64,000 nucleotides of DNA, taken from NCBI GenBank assembly GCA_949130485.1, contig OX422197.1, positions 8,198,212-8,262,211 of the forward strand, written 5' to 3'. This document shows, piece by piece, positions 23,163 through 36,800 of the stretch; within the stretch, counting starts at the first letter, position 1; each line of letters opens with the position of its first letter. The stretch comes from Agelas oroides (taxonomy: Eukaryota > Porifera > Demospongiae > Agelasida > Agelasidae). The translations under genes and the position numbers were made by a program. Below the pieces are notes generated by a model. It ran no database searches and was not told the origin of the DNA. It was given only the letters and a program-made list of their open reading frames with translations.

Positions 23163-26100
23163 TCATGGTGAGTCATTGCTGTTACAGAAGCAAGCTCTGC
23201 CTAGCTCAAACCCAAACTTGTCCTCGTGCTTCGGAACAAAGTCAGCCAGTGGGAACCATTCAGGGTCTCCTTTCAGCATGAAATCTGTTCTCGAGTCACT
23301 CAGCTGGACGGAAGGAGAGAGATTGATGAGATAGGTTTTCTGCAGTGCAGCTGTTGGTAGCCTCGTTCCCAGGTCAGTATGTGTGCTATAGGCTCGTTCC
23401 CAGGTCAGTATGTGTGCTATAGGCTCATTCCAGGTCAGTATGTGTGCTATAGGCTCATTCCAGGTCAGCATGTGTGCTATAGGCTCATTCCCAGGACAGC
23501 ATGTGTGCTATAGGCTCATTCCCAGGACAATATCTGCGCTATAGGCTCATTCCCAGGTCAGTATGTGTGCTATGGGCTCATTCCCAGGTCAGTATGTGCG
23601 CTATGGGCTCATTCCCAGGTCAGTATGTGCGCTATAGGCTCATTCCCAGGACAGCATGTGCACTATAGGCTCATTCCCAGGACAGCATGTGCGCTATAGG
23701 CTCATTCCCAGGACAGCATGTGCGCTATAGCCTCATTCCCAGGCTCTCCCCACACGCAAACTACAAGTGACAGAAAGCTGAACAAGACTGTGTGCTGCGT
23801 AAAGAGTGCTCACTATAATCTAGTATTCTAGTTTTAAATCTTTGCACATCACACACATATTACCAACCTCCTCCTTGCTGACTTGATCACCAGGGGCCTC
23901 CCCATTGGTTCCCACAAACTCCACCTCCTTGCCTGAGCTACGGTAGCTGAACACTTGTTGTGCATGGCTACTGAGCAGACGCAGCAAGCTCAACTGGTCT
24001 TGAGGGACCGGGCAGGTTAGCTGTGTGGAATGTGGGATGGTAGAGAAGGCACTTAAGGGTAGTCGTTAAAGTAGTAATTGTGTGTCAGCGATAGAAGCAT
24101 TTGTGAACGAGATTGAGAATTTTGATCAACCCAAAATTGATCACTTGATCACCTGACCATCTTCAAAACCTCCTGATCACTTAATTTACAGGACAAAGAT
24201 GGTTGCCACACCCCCTTAGAAAATTAGTGGATCTGTTGGTCTTGGTTGTCATATCAACCCCTCAAAAATGTTGATTACTTTTTTTTTTTTTTTTGCAAAT
24301 GCTTCTACAGGTGAGTGGCTATACCGACTATAAGATGTTCCCTCAAGTCCTACCTTGTATCCATCCTTCAGTTCAGAGAACGGCACACTGCTGCTTCCCA
24401 TCCACTGCCCAGTGGTCTCTGGTGCCTCACAGTCCAGGCACGAGCATCCCGGTTTGCCGCAGTATACCTGGACGGCGTCGCTGGAGCTGCCCAGGTTGGG
24501 GTCAATCCAGTAATAACCTGGAGGGAGTGACAAGTGTGCGAAGAACTCAAATTCTGAAGAAGGAGGCTTCCACAAGCACAGGTCCCAGGTTCTAGCTACA
24601 CTAGCAGCAGGTTTCTTTGCCTTTCAAGGTGCACTCAGCCTCACCTCAAACATCACGAACATTGACTTTCAATGGGAGATTAAGCCCTTAATAAATATCT
24701 CCTTGAGCGTCATGTTGCCGTGTGTTACGATATACATCTTGGACTTTCATGGTATGGTTGGCAAATTTTATTTTTGCAACGTATACCGTGAAAGTCCAAG
24801 ACCCATCATTAATATTACTATTACATGCGCGTCGGGGTAAAAGGGTTAAGTGTTCTTAATATTCAATAAAAGTCACTCACTCTCGAGCAATCCGTGGGCA
24901 AACTACGGTACGTAATGTCGACCGTGCGTATATTTTTGTAATATCCAATGTCGCCCAGCGCCTCTACATGCTGAATTGCTGCCCACAACTCCCAGCAATC
25001 GCCATAGGACAATTTACTATTGGGATATTGTTGTTAACTGGTTTTATACTTAGTCTACATTGTGCCTTCCCACAAGTCAAGAACAAATTATGACATAAAT
25101 GCAATTTTTTCATCGGTAAGATTTCCCTAGCCTCGTTCCCAGGCCTCCCCCATTTTTTGTTCTTCGGTTTGTGTTCAGTATAATACACGGAAACGGAAGA
25201 GCAGCGAAAAACGAGGAAGGCCTGGGAACACCTATCACGTGAGTGACGTCTGGTGGATGCCAGGTGGACTTTGGGGGGGAGGGGTACACGTTCAACTAAC
25301 GCACTGGACTTCATCATCGAGTGCTCCAACGTTAGCCAGGACCCCAGATGTTCACAAGATCAACAGTACTTGACTTCACCGGTTAGAAACTTGCTCTATG
25401 GCTTATTGCACATGAGTTTGTAGATGGCCACCGCCCCCCCCCCCCCCCCCCCCCCCCCCACGTCCGTCATTCACGTGATAGGTGTTCCCCAGGCCTTCTC
25501 TGTTTTTTGCTGCTCTTCTGGTTCCATGTATTATACTGAACGCAAACCGTGGGGAGGCCTGGGAACGAGGCTAAGATTTCCCCATGCAGCCTCGTTCCCA
25601 GGTTAGAGATAAAATCTGGGAGAGACCTGGGAACGAGGCTAAGATTTCCCCATGCAGCCTCGTTCCCAGGTTAGAGATAAAATCTGGGAGAGACCTGGGA
25701 ACGAGACTATAAGGTTGTTCCCTAAATGAAAACATTTTCGTACGCACCCTCAGTGAATGATGGCTGGCAGAGGAAGAGATCGTAGCAGCTTCTAGCTGGG
25801 GCCATTTGGCTCCCGTTTGGTTTCAGCATGGTATCCAACTCGACACGAATCTCATCAATTTCGTTGAAGATGGTAAATATGCCCTCCTGGAATAGCTTGT
25901 CACCCTGCTTCTGGCTGGCGTAGAATCCCTTGAGATCCACGGGTGGCTGTATGCAGAGAGCGGAAGACAGCATGCAGACATGGGGTTCAAGTCAACAGTT
26001 CTAGAACAAATCCATGATGCGTTTTGTAACGTAATTGTGCAGTGTACAATGAGATAGACTTCTTTTTCACTGGTGAACATTTTATTTCGGGTTTAATATC

Positions 26101-27832
26101 AGATTTGACTACTAAGTCAAACTTTCGGAAGGTCCAAATAAAGTTGGGAGATATGTAACTTACAGATGATCCGCCGAGTGGGACGGTGGTCTGAAGAGGG
26201 AAGGAAGAAATTCCGGATAAACAGTCAACTGAAGCAGCTGCAAAAACAAGATGTTTAACTCACTGATTGTCCGGCTGGACCAGGTTCTCCTTTGGCTCCC
26301 TAAAGAGGGAGGGAGGGAGGGAGGGAGGGTGGGAGGGTGGGAGGGAGGGGTGGGAGGGTGGGTGGGAGGGTGGGAGGGTGGGTGGGAGGGTGGGAGGGAG
26401 GGTGGGAGGGAGGGTGGGAGGGTGGGAGGGTGGGAGGGAGGGTGGGAGGGTGGGAGGGTGGGAGGGAGGGTGGGAGGGTGGGAGGGAGGGTGGGAGGGTG
26501 GGAGGGAGGGAGGGAGGGAGGGAGGGAGGGTGGGAGGAGGGAGGGTGGGAGGGAGGGAGGGAGGGAGGGAGGGAGGGGGGGGGGGGGGGAGAGTTTGTAA
26601 AATGGTCATAATATTTATGTTGTATCTATGATGTTGAGTTGGTGAAATGTGACTCACAGGTGGCCCAGATGTCCCCTGGTCTCCCTTCTCTCCCTGAAGA
26701 AAAAAAGAGAGATATAATATGATCAACACTCCATCGCCATCATAGTGAAGCTTCAACTTACTGGTGGTCCCTGTAGGCCAGGAGGTCCAATCGGTCCATT
26801 TTCCCCAGCTGCTCCGGTAATACCTTGTTGCCCCTGTCAAGATACGATGGAGTGCGAGGTAAATACAAGATATTGACAGTGAAGCACAAAGAGAATTGCT
26901 AAGCATAAAGTCACGATTGAGGGAAAGTTCTTTGAGTATGGTGTCTGTAGGTTGCATGAGAGTTAATTGATGCCTATTGTCTCTCAGGAGCTTATTCACG
27001 GCGCTCATAAGCTCCTGGCCTCTGAATGTGTGAGGTTATGCTAGAGAGCTATTGGGAACTACGTAGATAAGGCGCTGCCACATAACTCTAAAATCACACA
27101 AGTCCCTTATTCAAACTTCAATTATCCAAACACCCCTGTGTTACCCGAATCCTTCAGCTCAGTCTCATGCATAATGTAAGCAATAATAACGCGACCTGGT
27201 CCCAGCTAGTTTGGATCACCAAGGTGCACCAACAAAATAGATGAAAGTATACAAGAGACACAGAGAGGTTACATGTAGTTGCTAGGGATACGGAACATAG
27301 ACATACTCTTTGTCCCTTTGGTCCAGCAGGGCCAGGAGGTCCAGAGTGGCCAATGGCACCCGCCTCGCCAGGGTCTCCCCTTTCTCCTTGGAGACCTTTG
27401 TTTCCCCTCGTACCTTGCTCTCCTTTCTGGCCCTCCACACCCTGTGATCCCGGCAGTCCAGGTGCTCCCTGTGGAGTGGGAGGAATGTATTCACCCACAG
27501 AACAGACATAAAAACAACAAACAATTAAACAAGTTTTTGATCAATTACATGCGTCGAGAGTGCATGTGATCTAGAACAGAAAATAGACCACCATTTCTCC
27601 AATACCGTAATACCCTCTCCCCTTCCCTCACTCCCTCCCTCCATTATTCCTCTCTCCCTCTCTCCACCATCCTTCTCTCTTTCCCTCCACCCTCCTTTCT
27701 CCCTCCCTCCCTCCACCCTTCCCTTCAAACAAAAGTGTTTTTGTCACTGCACAAAGGTAGCCATGCACTCACGGGTGGTCCTGCTTCTCCATTAGGCCCA
27801 TCCCTACCAGAGGGACCCACTTCACCCTGCAC

Positions 27833-27866
<34 letters not shown>

Positions 27867-30800
27867 GTGATTCCTCGGGTGGAAGGACTTACAGTAGCTC
27901 CAGTAGATCCTGGAGGTCCGGTCGGACCAGGTGGGCCAGTCTCACCCTGAGGAGAGAAGGAGAAAAAAAAATGTACTTCTTGCCCTCACACGGCCCTCAC
28001 ACCCGGGGGCCCTCACACCCGGAGGCCCTCACACCTATTGGATACTCATGCAACTATGAAGCTAGCACATTTAGCATGCAATTTCTTCTCCACAGGCATA
28101 CATGATGACTAAATACCATAACAGATTATACATAATTATGTGGGAAGGGGTATTCCCCTGATTGTCATGCAAAGGGGTAAGTCCCTGTTATTATACAGGA
28201 GGCGTATGTCTGACCTGCAATCCTGGAGGACCAGACTGTCCTCTAAGACCAGTCTGCCCTTGGGATCCCTGCAAGAAAAAGGTAGAGAAAGATCAAGTCA
28301 CATGACATTGACTAGCATGCAGTCTGGCCCATTCCCAACCTCTCCCCTGGGGAAAAATGAGGTATGGGAATGAGATTAGACACAAACTGACCTTTTCTCC
28401 TCGTGATCCTTTAGGTCCAAGCTCACCACTTGGTCCAGGAGGTCCCTAAGAAATTCAAGAGCCACAAACTCAATTTTGGGCGTTATATTCAACAAAAGAT
28501 GATTACACTCAACACAATGACGGAGGTGTGTTCCCAGCTGGCCTAGCACTTACAGCGGGCCCAGGATCTCCTGGGGCTCCGATGGGTCCTGGTGGGCCCG
28601 CCAGTCCCTGTGCCCCCGCTGAGCCCGGGGTCCCGTCTTCCCCATCAGCTCCATCGTCTCCCTATGAGGTAGGTCATATATTTCAACTTCAAGGATCGTT
28701 GTAGCAAAACAGATCCTTCCAACAGTTCACTGCTTGTAGTTTAAAAACTGGTTCATATGAAGGAGGAGCCTGGTAACAAGGCTAAGAGATGATTACAGGC
28801 TGAGAACGAGTGTCTGTAGAGACTCACAGGGGGTCCAGGAGGTCCCTGGGGGCCGGTAGCTCCAGGTGCCCCAATTTGACCCTGCGGGGAAAATTCAATA
28901 CTGTAACTTATAACTGTTGTGGACTTGGTCAATAGCACACGTTGCATCATAATAGTGGCAGACATACGGGAGGTCCAGGCTCTCCTGGAAGGCCGGCTGC
29001 ACCAGGGTCACCAGGTGCCCCCTGTGTAAGGAGGAAAGGAGGGAGGGAGGGAGGGACATGGTTTCACTCAGTGGTTTAGACATTATCAATGCACAATTAA
29101 TGGCTTCTCGGCAGTTTTGACAACCAGCCAACTGTCACACTCACTGGAGGGCCAGGTTGTCCTACAGGTCCAGATGTGCCTGCCTCACCGTCCACTCCCT
29201 TCTGTCCTGGTAGACCAGTGATGCCAGATGGGCCTGGTGGACCTTCATTTCCCTTCGGTCCTACAAAACCTTCCGCCCCGGGTGGACCAGGAGGACCAGA
29301 TGGACCCTACAAGTGGTATGTATGTGCATGTCACATGACATTTGTACGCACTATATAAATGTACATGACTAGCTATCTAATTATACAAGTAGAATTTTTT
29401 TTTTAAATGAAAACAAGCGTATGTGACTAGAGGAATGGAATCCATAAAAAGTAACCACGCGCTTCGCTAGGGCCATCGGTGCACATCTTCACTAGGGCCA
29501 TCAGTGTACATCTTCGCTAGGGCCATTGGTGTACATCTTCCTAGGGCCATTGGTGTACATCTTCGCTATGGCCATCGGTGCACATCTTCGCTAGGGCCAT
29601 CAGTGCACATCTTCGCTAGGGCCATTGGTGTACATCTTCGCTAGGGCCATCGGTGTACATCTTCGCTAGGGCCATTGGTGTACATCTTCGCTAGGGCCAT
29701 CGGTGTACATCTTCGCTAGGGCCATCGGTGTACATCTTCGCTATGGCCATCGGTGTACATCTTTGCTAGGGCCATGCAATGCTTCACTACTGAGCGAGCC
29801 CCACACTAGCGGGACTGCATTGCAAGACGCGTGTGTATGTTGGTTTGTTTGTTTGCGGCCATATACCGTGAATTTTAAATGCGCATAAATATTTCCCGAA
29901 AATTGAACGTCCACGTGCAGGTATCCTCAATAGGTGATGGGCAATGCTGGCTACTTCCAGAGTGCAGCGTCGGCAACCGTAGCGGAGACGCCTCAAGTTG
30001 AAGCACGTACGCCACCCTACATCTTGTTTGTCACGGCAGCAACGGACAGACCATCAATGGCAGGCTGCTCGCAGAGCGTACAACTGAATTGTACACGCCG
30101 GTTTGTGACCATTTCAAGTAAGGCCCATGCATAAACGGCACTCATAAACGCCAGTGATTCAGCTCATGATTTCAGCATGAAGCTTAGTCTATTCATGTGT
30201 AGCCATAGTAGCTGCTTGCTCAGGCTCGCCCCCACAATGTTCTACATTTTCTAGTTATCTACCTTAGGTTGACTGCATGCTATTGCACAGTCCTGAGGCC
30301 AATGTTTAGCCAGGTTTTTGTACACACGTTATGTGAGCATCTTGGAGTGAAGTTTCGTCTTACATTAGGCAGGAAATGATACTACAAGGCTGCACCATAT
30401 TAAGTGGGCTTACAATATCTCCCGGACTTCCCCGTGGGCCTTGCAGGCCAGACCCTCCAGTTGGACCCTGTGTATAGAAATAATTGCACCTTAATTCATC
30501 ATCTTCATACTTTACAGACAGTTTCCATGGTGATTCTTACCGTCAGACCCCTGTCTCCTGTGTCACCTTTCTCTCCTCTCTCACCAGGAGGACCCTGAGG
30601 AAGAAATGGAGCTGACACAGCTAGACCACACTTTTAACTAGAGGCTGGATGGCCACCATGCACTACGTACCGAGGGTCCTGACAAGCCGTTCTGTCCAGC
30701 AAAACCTCGAGTTCCACGCTGACCCTACAGAAACAATGTTTAAGATATGCTCACTTTGTACCCGTTCTCTTTCACACCATCGATCCTCTTCTCAGTGTAG

Positions 30801-33800
30801 TTAAGGCCTGGGTCAGGTTATTTCACATGTATTTGTGTTTTCATCAGTACTTCAATATGGTTCATACACACTTCAGTGTTTCTATATAATGACTTGTTAA
30901 TATTATGAAACTGAAAGATTTACCCTTTCACCCACGCATTTAATTAGGTTATATCTGTCACGTGACGAAGATGGGTGGGACTGCCATCACCAGCAAAAAC
31001 AAACACAGAGGCTGATAGGCGGAAAGTATGCCGGGTAGCTAACCATTTCATAACTAACTTAAACCTCACCGGGAAGATTGCGCGAATTCAGATGCTCTAA
31101 CCAAGCAAACAGGCCCTCAAGAGATGGACAGTTGGGGCATCCTTTTGGTCACAGCAACTCTTACGAACAATATTTCCACAATCTACGCGGTAGGCAAACT
31201 CCTTGATGCCTACTCATTAGAATGCAGTCGTTAAGGTAAAGAAGTACCAAGCTATATAATTTCCGCCTCGTTCAACTTTTTCATTCGCTACACTCTATGC
31301 TGCCATCTCTCTGGAAGTCACGCGGATATGTAGCCACGCCCTACCTTTTTCACGTGGTACATACGAACGTTTACCCGCAAAACACCCGCAACACACGTAC
31401 AGCTGTCTTGGGCATCTAGTAATCATGTCATCGAACGTCAGCCTTCATCAGTCTACCGCTACAGCCAGTCCTTCTCAACAGTCAAACGTAAACAAATCAC
31501 AGTGCCGCGTGTAGAACTAACCGCAATCACATGACAGATCGTGCCATGTGCAATCGTTTCCATGGATACGTATGGCGCGCATGGCATTTCGCCGACCCAG
31601 GCCTTAACTACGCTGAGTTTTTGGATGGCTTACAGTAAACCATCATAAACTGGACAGTGGTGAGGTCTGGAGACGAAGCTACTTTCATTGCTGATTACAC
31701 CTACCTTTGTACCTCTGTCTCCCTTTGACCCCGCTGTACCTGGGTTACCTCTTGGTCCCTGCATATCATGAGAACCATTCTGGCTGTTACCATAGTAACA
31801 ATAAGTGATAGACATTACTATTGGGTCAATGTAATTGTTGACTATATGCTGTGCACCTGGTAGTGTTGTTACCATAGTAACTATAATTATTGGTGATAGA
31901 CTATATTGCATACTGTGGCAATCCAGAATTGCAAATTGCAGTTGGCCCATGCATCGTAGGGCTCTTGTGTAAGGTGTAGGGTTAGTGTTGCTGGTCAGGT
32001 CTTGCTACCTACAGTAAACTAACCACTCAATTTAAGATGCCGCACGTAACTGAACCTATGAATATTTCACATGCTACATTTGTCAAGTCAACCCAATCCA
32101 GTGCTACCACAGAACAAACATGACACCACTAATCATATTCTTGAGGACCAATGAACGGAATGTTGCCTAGGGGTGCCACACAGAGCTAGCTAAATTCAAG
32201 TATTAGTATGCATGAGGGGAGAGATTGCCCGACTTCCAGCTGGAATTATACATGCCTTTAATGAGATTCATTGATCTCAATTGGGACATTAACAACATTC
32301 ACAAGTATCCGAGGAGGGTTAATGAGATTCATAGCCCTGTTCTGTTCGGGTTTGAGTCCATGAAAGGGTTAGGGCATACTCATAAATATTCATCACCATT
32401 TACCCAACCCCAAGCCAAGCTGCCAATGTTTCAACAGAAGGTCAATAATGAAGTTCATGAGAGTCAACATACTCTAACCCTCCCATTGGATAGCTGACTG
32501 AACCCAGGGTTGTTCATGGGTAATGCTGAGGTCTAGTTAAAGCCAACTCATTACATGGACAGAAACACTCCAGATTTTAGAGCTCTGTCGGGCTTTAATT
32601 AGATTCATAGGCTCAATTAGGGTTAGGGATTTTAGGGTTAAGGCAAACCAGGGTTAGGGCTAGGGCTAGACTTAGGGTTTAATGCTCTAATTATATGAAT
32701 CTGAGTAATATTGAATTTGCAAGCATGTATGTGGTTCTCAGTTACCGATGTTCCGTCTGCACCAGGAGCACCTGGTGGTCCTCTTTCACCAGCTGAGCCC
32801 TGTGGAAGCAAAAAGTGTACTTATACACATGCAGGATTGGGGAAGGGGGGGGGGGGGGGGGGATAGGGGGAAGGGAAGGGAGGGAGAGAAGAAGGAAGGG
32901 GAGGGAAGGGTGGGAAAGGGAAGGAGGGAGGGAAGGGAGAGGAAGGGAAGGAGGGAAGAGGGAAGAGAGAGGAGGAAGGGAGGGATCCGGAGGGGGAGAG
33001 GAAGGAAGGAGGAGAGAGGAAGAGGGGGGAGAGGGGAGACTCACCGGCTCTCCTCTTGGTCCCTCTGGACCCTGAGTCCCAGAATCACCATCACTACCCT
33101 GCAACAGAGAGAGATCAACAAAGATGGGTAAGTCTCTTTCAGTTAATTGACACAAACATGCAATTCTCAGTAGAAAATATCATTCCTGACCTTTGGACCT
33201 TCAGATCCTTGACTACCTGGCTCACCAGGAGCTCCAGGTGCACCCTGCAATTAATGAGTTAATTAACACATTGTTCAGATGGTGAAGTTTCGTCAATGTT
33301 GTGTAATGGGCTAGCTACCGGTCCTACAACTCACAGGGGTCCCAGGCTGTCCATCCTCACCAGGGTCACCTCTCTCACCACGCTCACCAGCATCACCAGG
33401 CTGTCCCGAGCTCCCCGGCTGACCTGCCTGACCAGGATTTCCCTACAAGGTAGCCACACACACAAAAACAAGTGAATATCACAGGTATACATACAGCTGC
33501 CAGAATATGTGCCTGTGTCTATAGAATACCCTCATCCCTAGCCTCGTTCCCAGGCCCCACCCAGCTTTCTGTCGCTTGCAGTACGGAAAAGCCGTGGAGA
33601 GCCTGGTATCTTTTCTCACGTGAGCATGACATAATCGGAAAATGGCGAAATTTTGCAGAACAGGCTGCGTTTCGCGTATTTTAAACCGACTACACCCTCA
33701 ACGCTTGGTGTGTAAGACAGTCGCCTCCCGCTAGCTAGATACGTGAGGTAAGTTACCTGGTACCTTGGCTCTTTTCGCTGTTCTGGGCCCGGTGCGCCCA

Positions 33801-36800
33801 CGCACAATGAAACCCTTTCTACCATCCTTTCTATCCTGACGTCACTCACGTGAGAAAAGATACCAGGCCCTCTCCCGCTTTACCGTACTAATAAGCGACG
33901 GAAAGCTGGGCGGGGCCTGGGAACGAGGCTACTCATCCCCATATTCGGTGAAAATATAACCCCAAAAACACTCAAAAATATCAATTCCCTCTTTGAGAAC
34001 CGGTACCACTGATGAAGAACCACCCACAGGCATATATTTTCATTTTCAGGAGAAGTTTCGAAAGAAAGTTTATCGCCCATGGGTGTTTATTTTACGGTAT
34101 TGAGCATGATCATTTAATTTATGGTTAAATGGAAATTGTCATTGGCCATAGCTTACTGGGTTGCCAGGGGGACCCGTTGGCCCAGTCAGACCGGGAGGTC
34201 CAGCCAGACCAGGGTTGCCATTGGTTCCTGCCTGTCCAGCAGGTCCCTGCAGCCCAGGCTCTCCCGATGGTCCCTTTGGACCGGTCTCTCCTCTCTGTCC
34301 TTGTTCTCCCTGTGGGCCAGTGGGTCCAGGCGGACCAGAAGGGCCTGGTGGGCCAGATTCTCCGTCTCTACCATCAGCACCAGATGTACCAACTTCTCCG
34401 CGAGCACCCTAGAAAATGGAGGCAAAGCATGTGTGTGTGAGTGTGTGTGGTGTGTGTATGTGTGTGTGTGTGGTGTATGCATGTGTGCGTGAGTGTGTGT
34501 GTGTGGTGGGTGCATGTGCGTGTGTGTGTGTGGTGCATGCATGTGTGTGTGAGTGTGTGTGTGAGTGTGTGTGTGTGTGGTGGGTGCATGTGCGTGTGTG
34601 TATGCGTGCGTGCGTGTGTGTGCAAACACGCACATTCACAACAACCAACACAACACAACTGCCCAAGTTTTCAATCTCCAGTTGGCAAGAGAAAACTTGT
34701 TTCATAACTGCCAGGGCTGGAGTCGGCCAGAACCCTGCCAGAAAACTTATGAACACCATAAAAAGCCTGCCAACAAATGCAATTTATAGTGCGCAAACAA
34801 GCTAGCTATAGACGGACATGAATTCTTGACTACCAGCATTAAACAGTACTTGTGGCCATCAAACGGGGAGGTTATCCTGCAATAACGACTTTATTACTTC
34901 CAGAGTTGATTTAATACACATGTACTGTTGCAATGTGCGTACCGGTAGTCCTGGTTCCCCAGGGTCTCCAGATGAGCCTCGAGTACCAGCTTCACCCTGA
35001 GATGAGAAATAGCACCACGTAGCCATGTAATTACACACATACTGCAGCTCGACACATACTGTATTCTCTGAATGACTTAAGGTTACGATGAACAAGCTGT
35101 GTGCGCGCTTATTTATAATTATATTCATGACGTATACCGCAAGTCCGAATGCATTCCTACCGTTACTAACTTTGCGTCAATTTTAGCGAACTACTTTTAT
35201 TTTCTGTGGAAGATAACAGCTCAACGGCCATCCGTACTAAATTTTTTCGGTCGACTCGTCAAGTTTTGCCAAAAAAGTTCTGGACAAACTGTCAGAAAAT
35301 GGCTTTTTCGGTCGTGGTTTACGAAGAATGCTACTCAAAATTTTATGTAGCGCCTACATTTCGAGCGCTGCTTGAAAATTGCCATCGACTCGACCTAGAT
35401 ACTTGTGCTAGGAGACTAGTAACCGAAAACGGTGAGTTTGAGGGCCGTCAGTAGGCAGATATTTGACGCAAGAGAGTTTATGTGAAGGCTTTGTTCTGGA
35501 TGGTGTGGATTATAAGCTGCTAGAGCTGTTATGACCAAAAGAGCATTGTGTATAGCCTGGTCTTCGGTATCTCCATAGGCTTTTGAAGCGCTAAAGTACC
35601 TCCAAGCACTCTAGAGTTATAACCCTGACATTCAAGCGCATTTATTGAATTCTGAGATAGGACAGGTTGTTCATAGTTAGTTAGAAAGTTGTAAAATGAT
35701 GTTTCCTATAAACTATATTGTTTACAGTGTAAACTATCTGTATGTATACTAATAACAAGAAGGACCAAGCAGGTAGGAAAATGTCCCACTTATTGCATGG
35801 TACGGCATATATATATTGCCTAGGGATTTTGCAATTAGTTTACAGTAACCAACCCTCGTCCTCGGGCTCAGCCCTTGAAGTTCAGTACTAGTGGTTACTG
35901 ACATAAACCTCAGACTTTGTACCATGCAATATCTATTACATCGTGTTAATTTGACAATGAAGTCGTTCCAACAGTTTACATTATGTTCGTAGCACCATAG
36001 AAGAAACTCAGTACGTACCTTCTCTCCTCTCACTCCCGGAGGACCAGGGGTTCCATCTGTGCCAGGCAGCCCCTGAGAGAGACAAAGCCATCAACACTTG
36101 TACATGCATGAAAACAGCACTTCAGTGGTACAGCATAACAAACGTACAGGATCCCCTGGGGCTCCCGGGAAGCCCGGTGCGCCATCCCTACCAGCTGCAC
36201 CCTGCACACAAAACAGAAGCAACAATATGTCATGCGTGTGAGTGCATTGTGAAGGAGGGGCTAAGGGGTAGTGCACTGGTTAACAAAATTTGGGAGCATA
36301 CAGATTCTCCAGAAGGTCCAGGTGGGCCTCTTCCTCCGGGCTCCCCTACAAATCCCTGGAAGGGTGGGGGGGGCAGAACAGAGGTAAGAACAATTCATGA
36401 AATACGCACAGCTCAGCAGCTTGAAGCTCACTCACAGGATCTCCATTTGATCCAGGTGGACCCTCTGCACCTCTGGCGCCCTGCACAACAGAAGGAGAGT
36501 ATGAGTTGCCATGCATTTCTCAAGTGTGCTAGCAAGAGGAGCTCCTACCTTTTGACCAGTTCTACCGGGAGCACCTGGCAGACCTCTTGTTCCTTGTGGG
36601 CCCTGTGTTGGTGTTGTTATTGTTAATGTTGTTGTTATTGTTAATGTTGTTTGTTATTATTAATGTTGTTTGTTGTTGTTAATGTTGTTTGTTGTTGTTA
36701 ATGTTGTTTGTTGTTGTTAATGTTCATTAGTTGTTGTTAATGTTGTTTGTTGTTGTTAATGTTGTTTGTTGTTGTCAATGTTGTTTGTTGTTGTTAATGT

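Larger units (their letters stand above)
23163..26190 (-). other. COLFI C-propeptide coding part of collagen gene
   Basis: After the last Gly-X-Y exon (26264-26299) a 9-aa exon 26164-26190 (TTVPLGGSS) leads into four COLFI exons. The phase 0/1/0/0 joins are consistent, and about 218 aa are encoded. Cys residues include CYDLFLC, GCSCLDC, LTCP and the terminal ACFC. These support disulphide-stabilised trimerisation as known for fibrillar collagens. Confidence 0.88.

Noticed and set aside
26160..27008. Frames of 282 aa (minus) and 126 aa (plus) rich in PPS or GGE
   Set aside because: They are read through the GGGAGGGT satellite. The only real coding there is the short Gly-X-Y exons.
32619..32680. 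Interstitial telomere repeat
   Set aside because: Only a few degenerate GGGTTAGGG-like words; too short and irregular.
34374..34807. His/Thr- and Cys/Val-rich frames of about 90-150 aa
   Set aside because: Translation of the GT microsatellite in a collagen intron.
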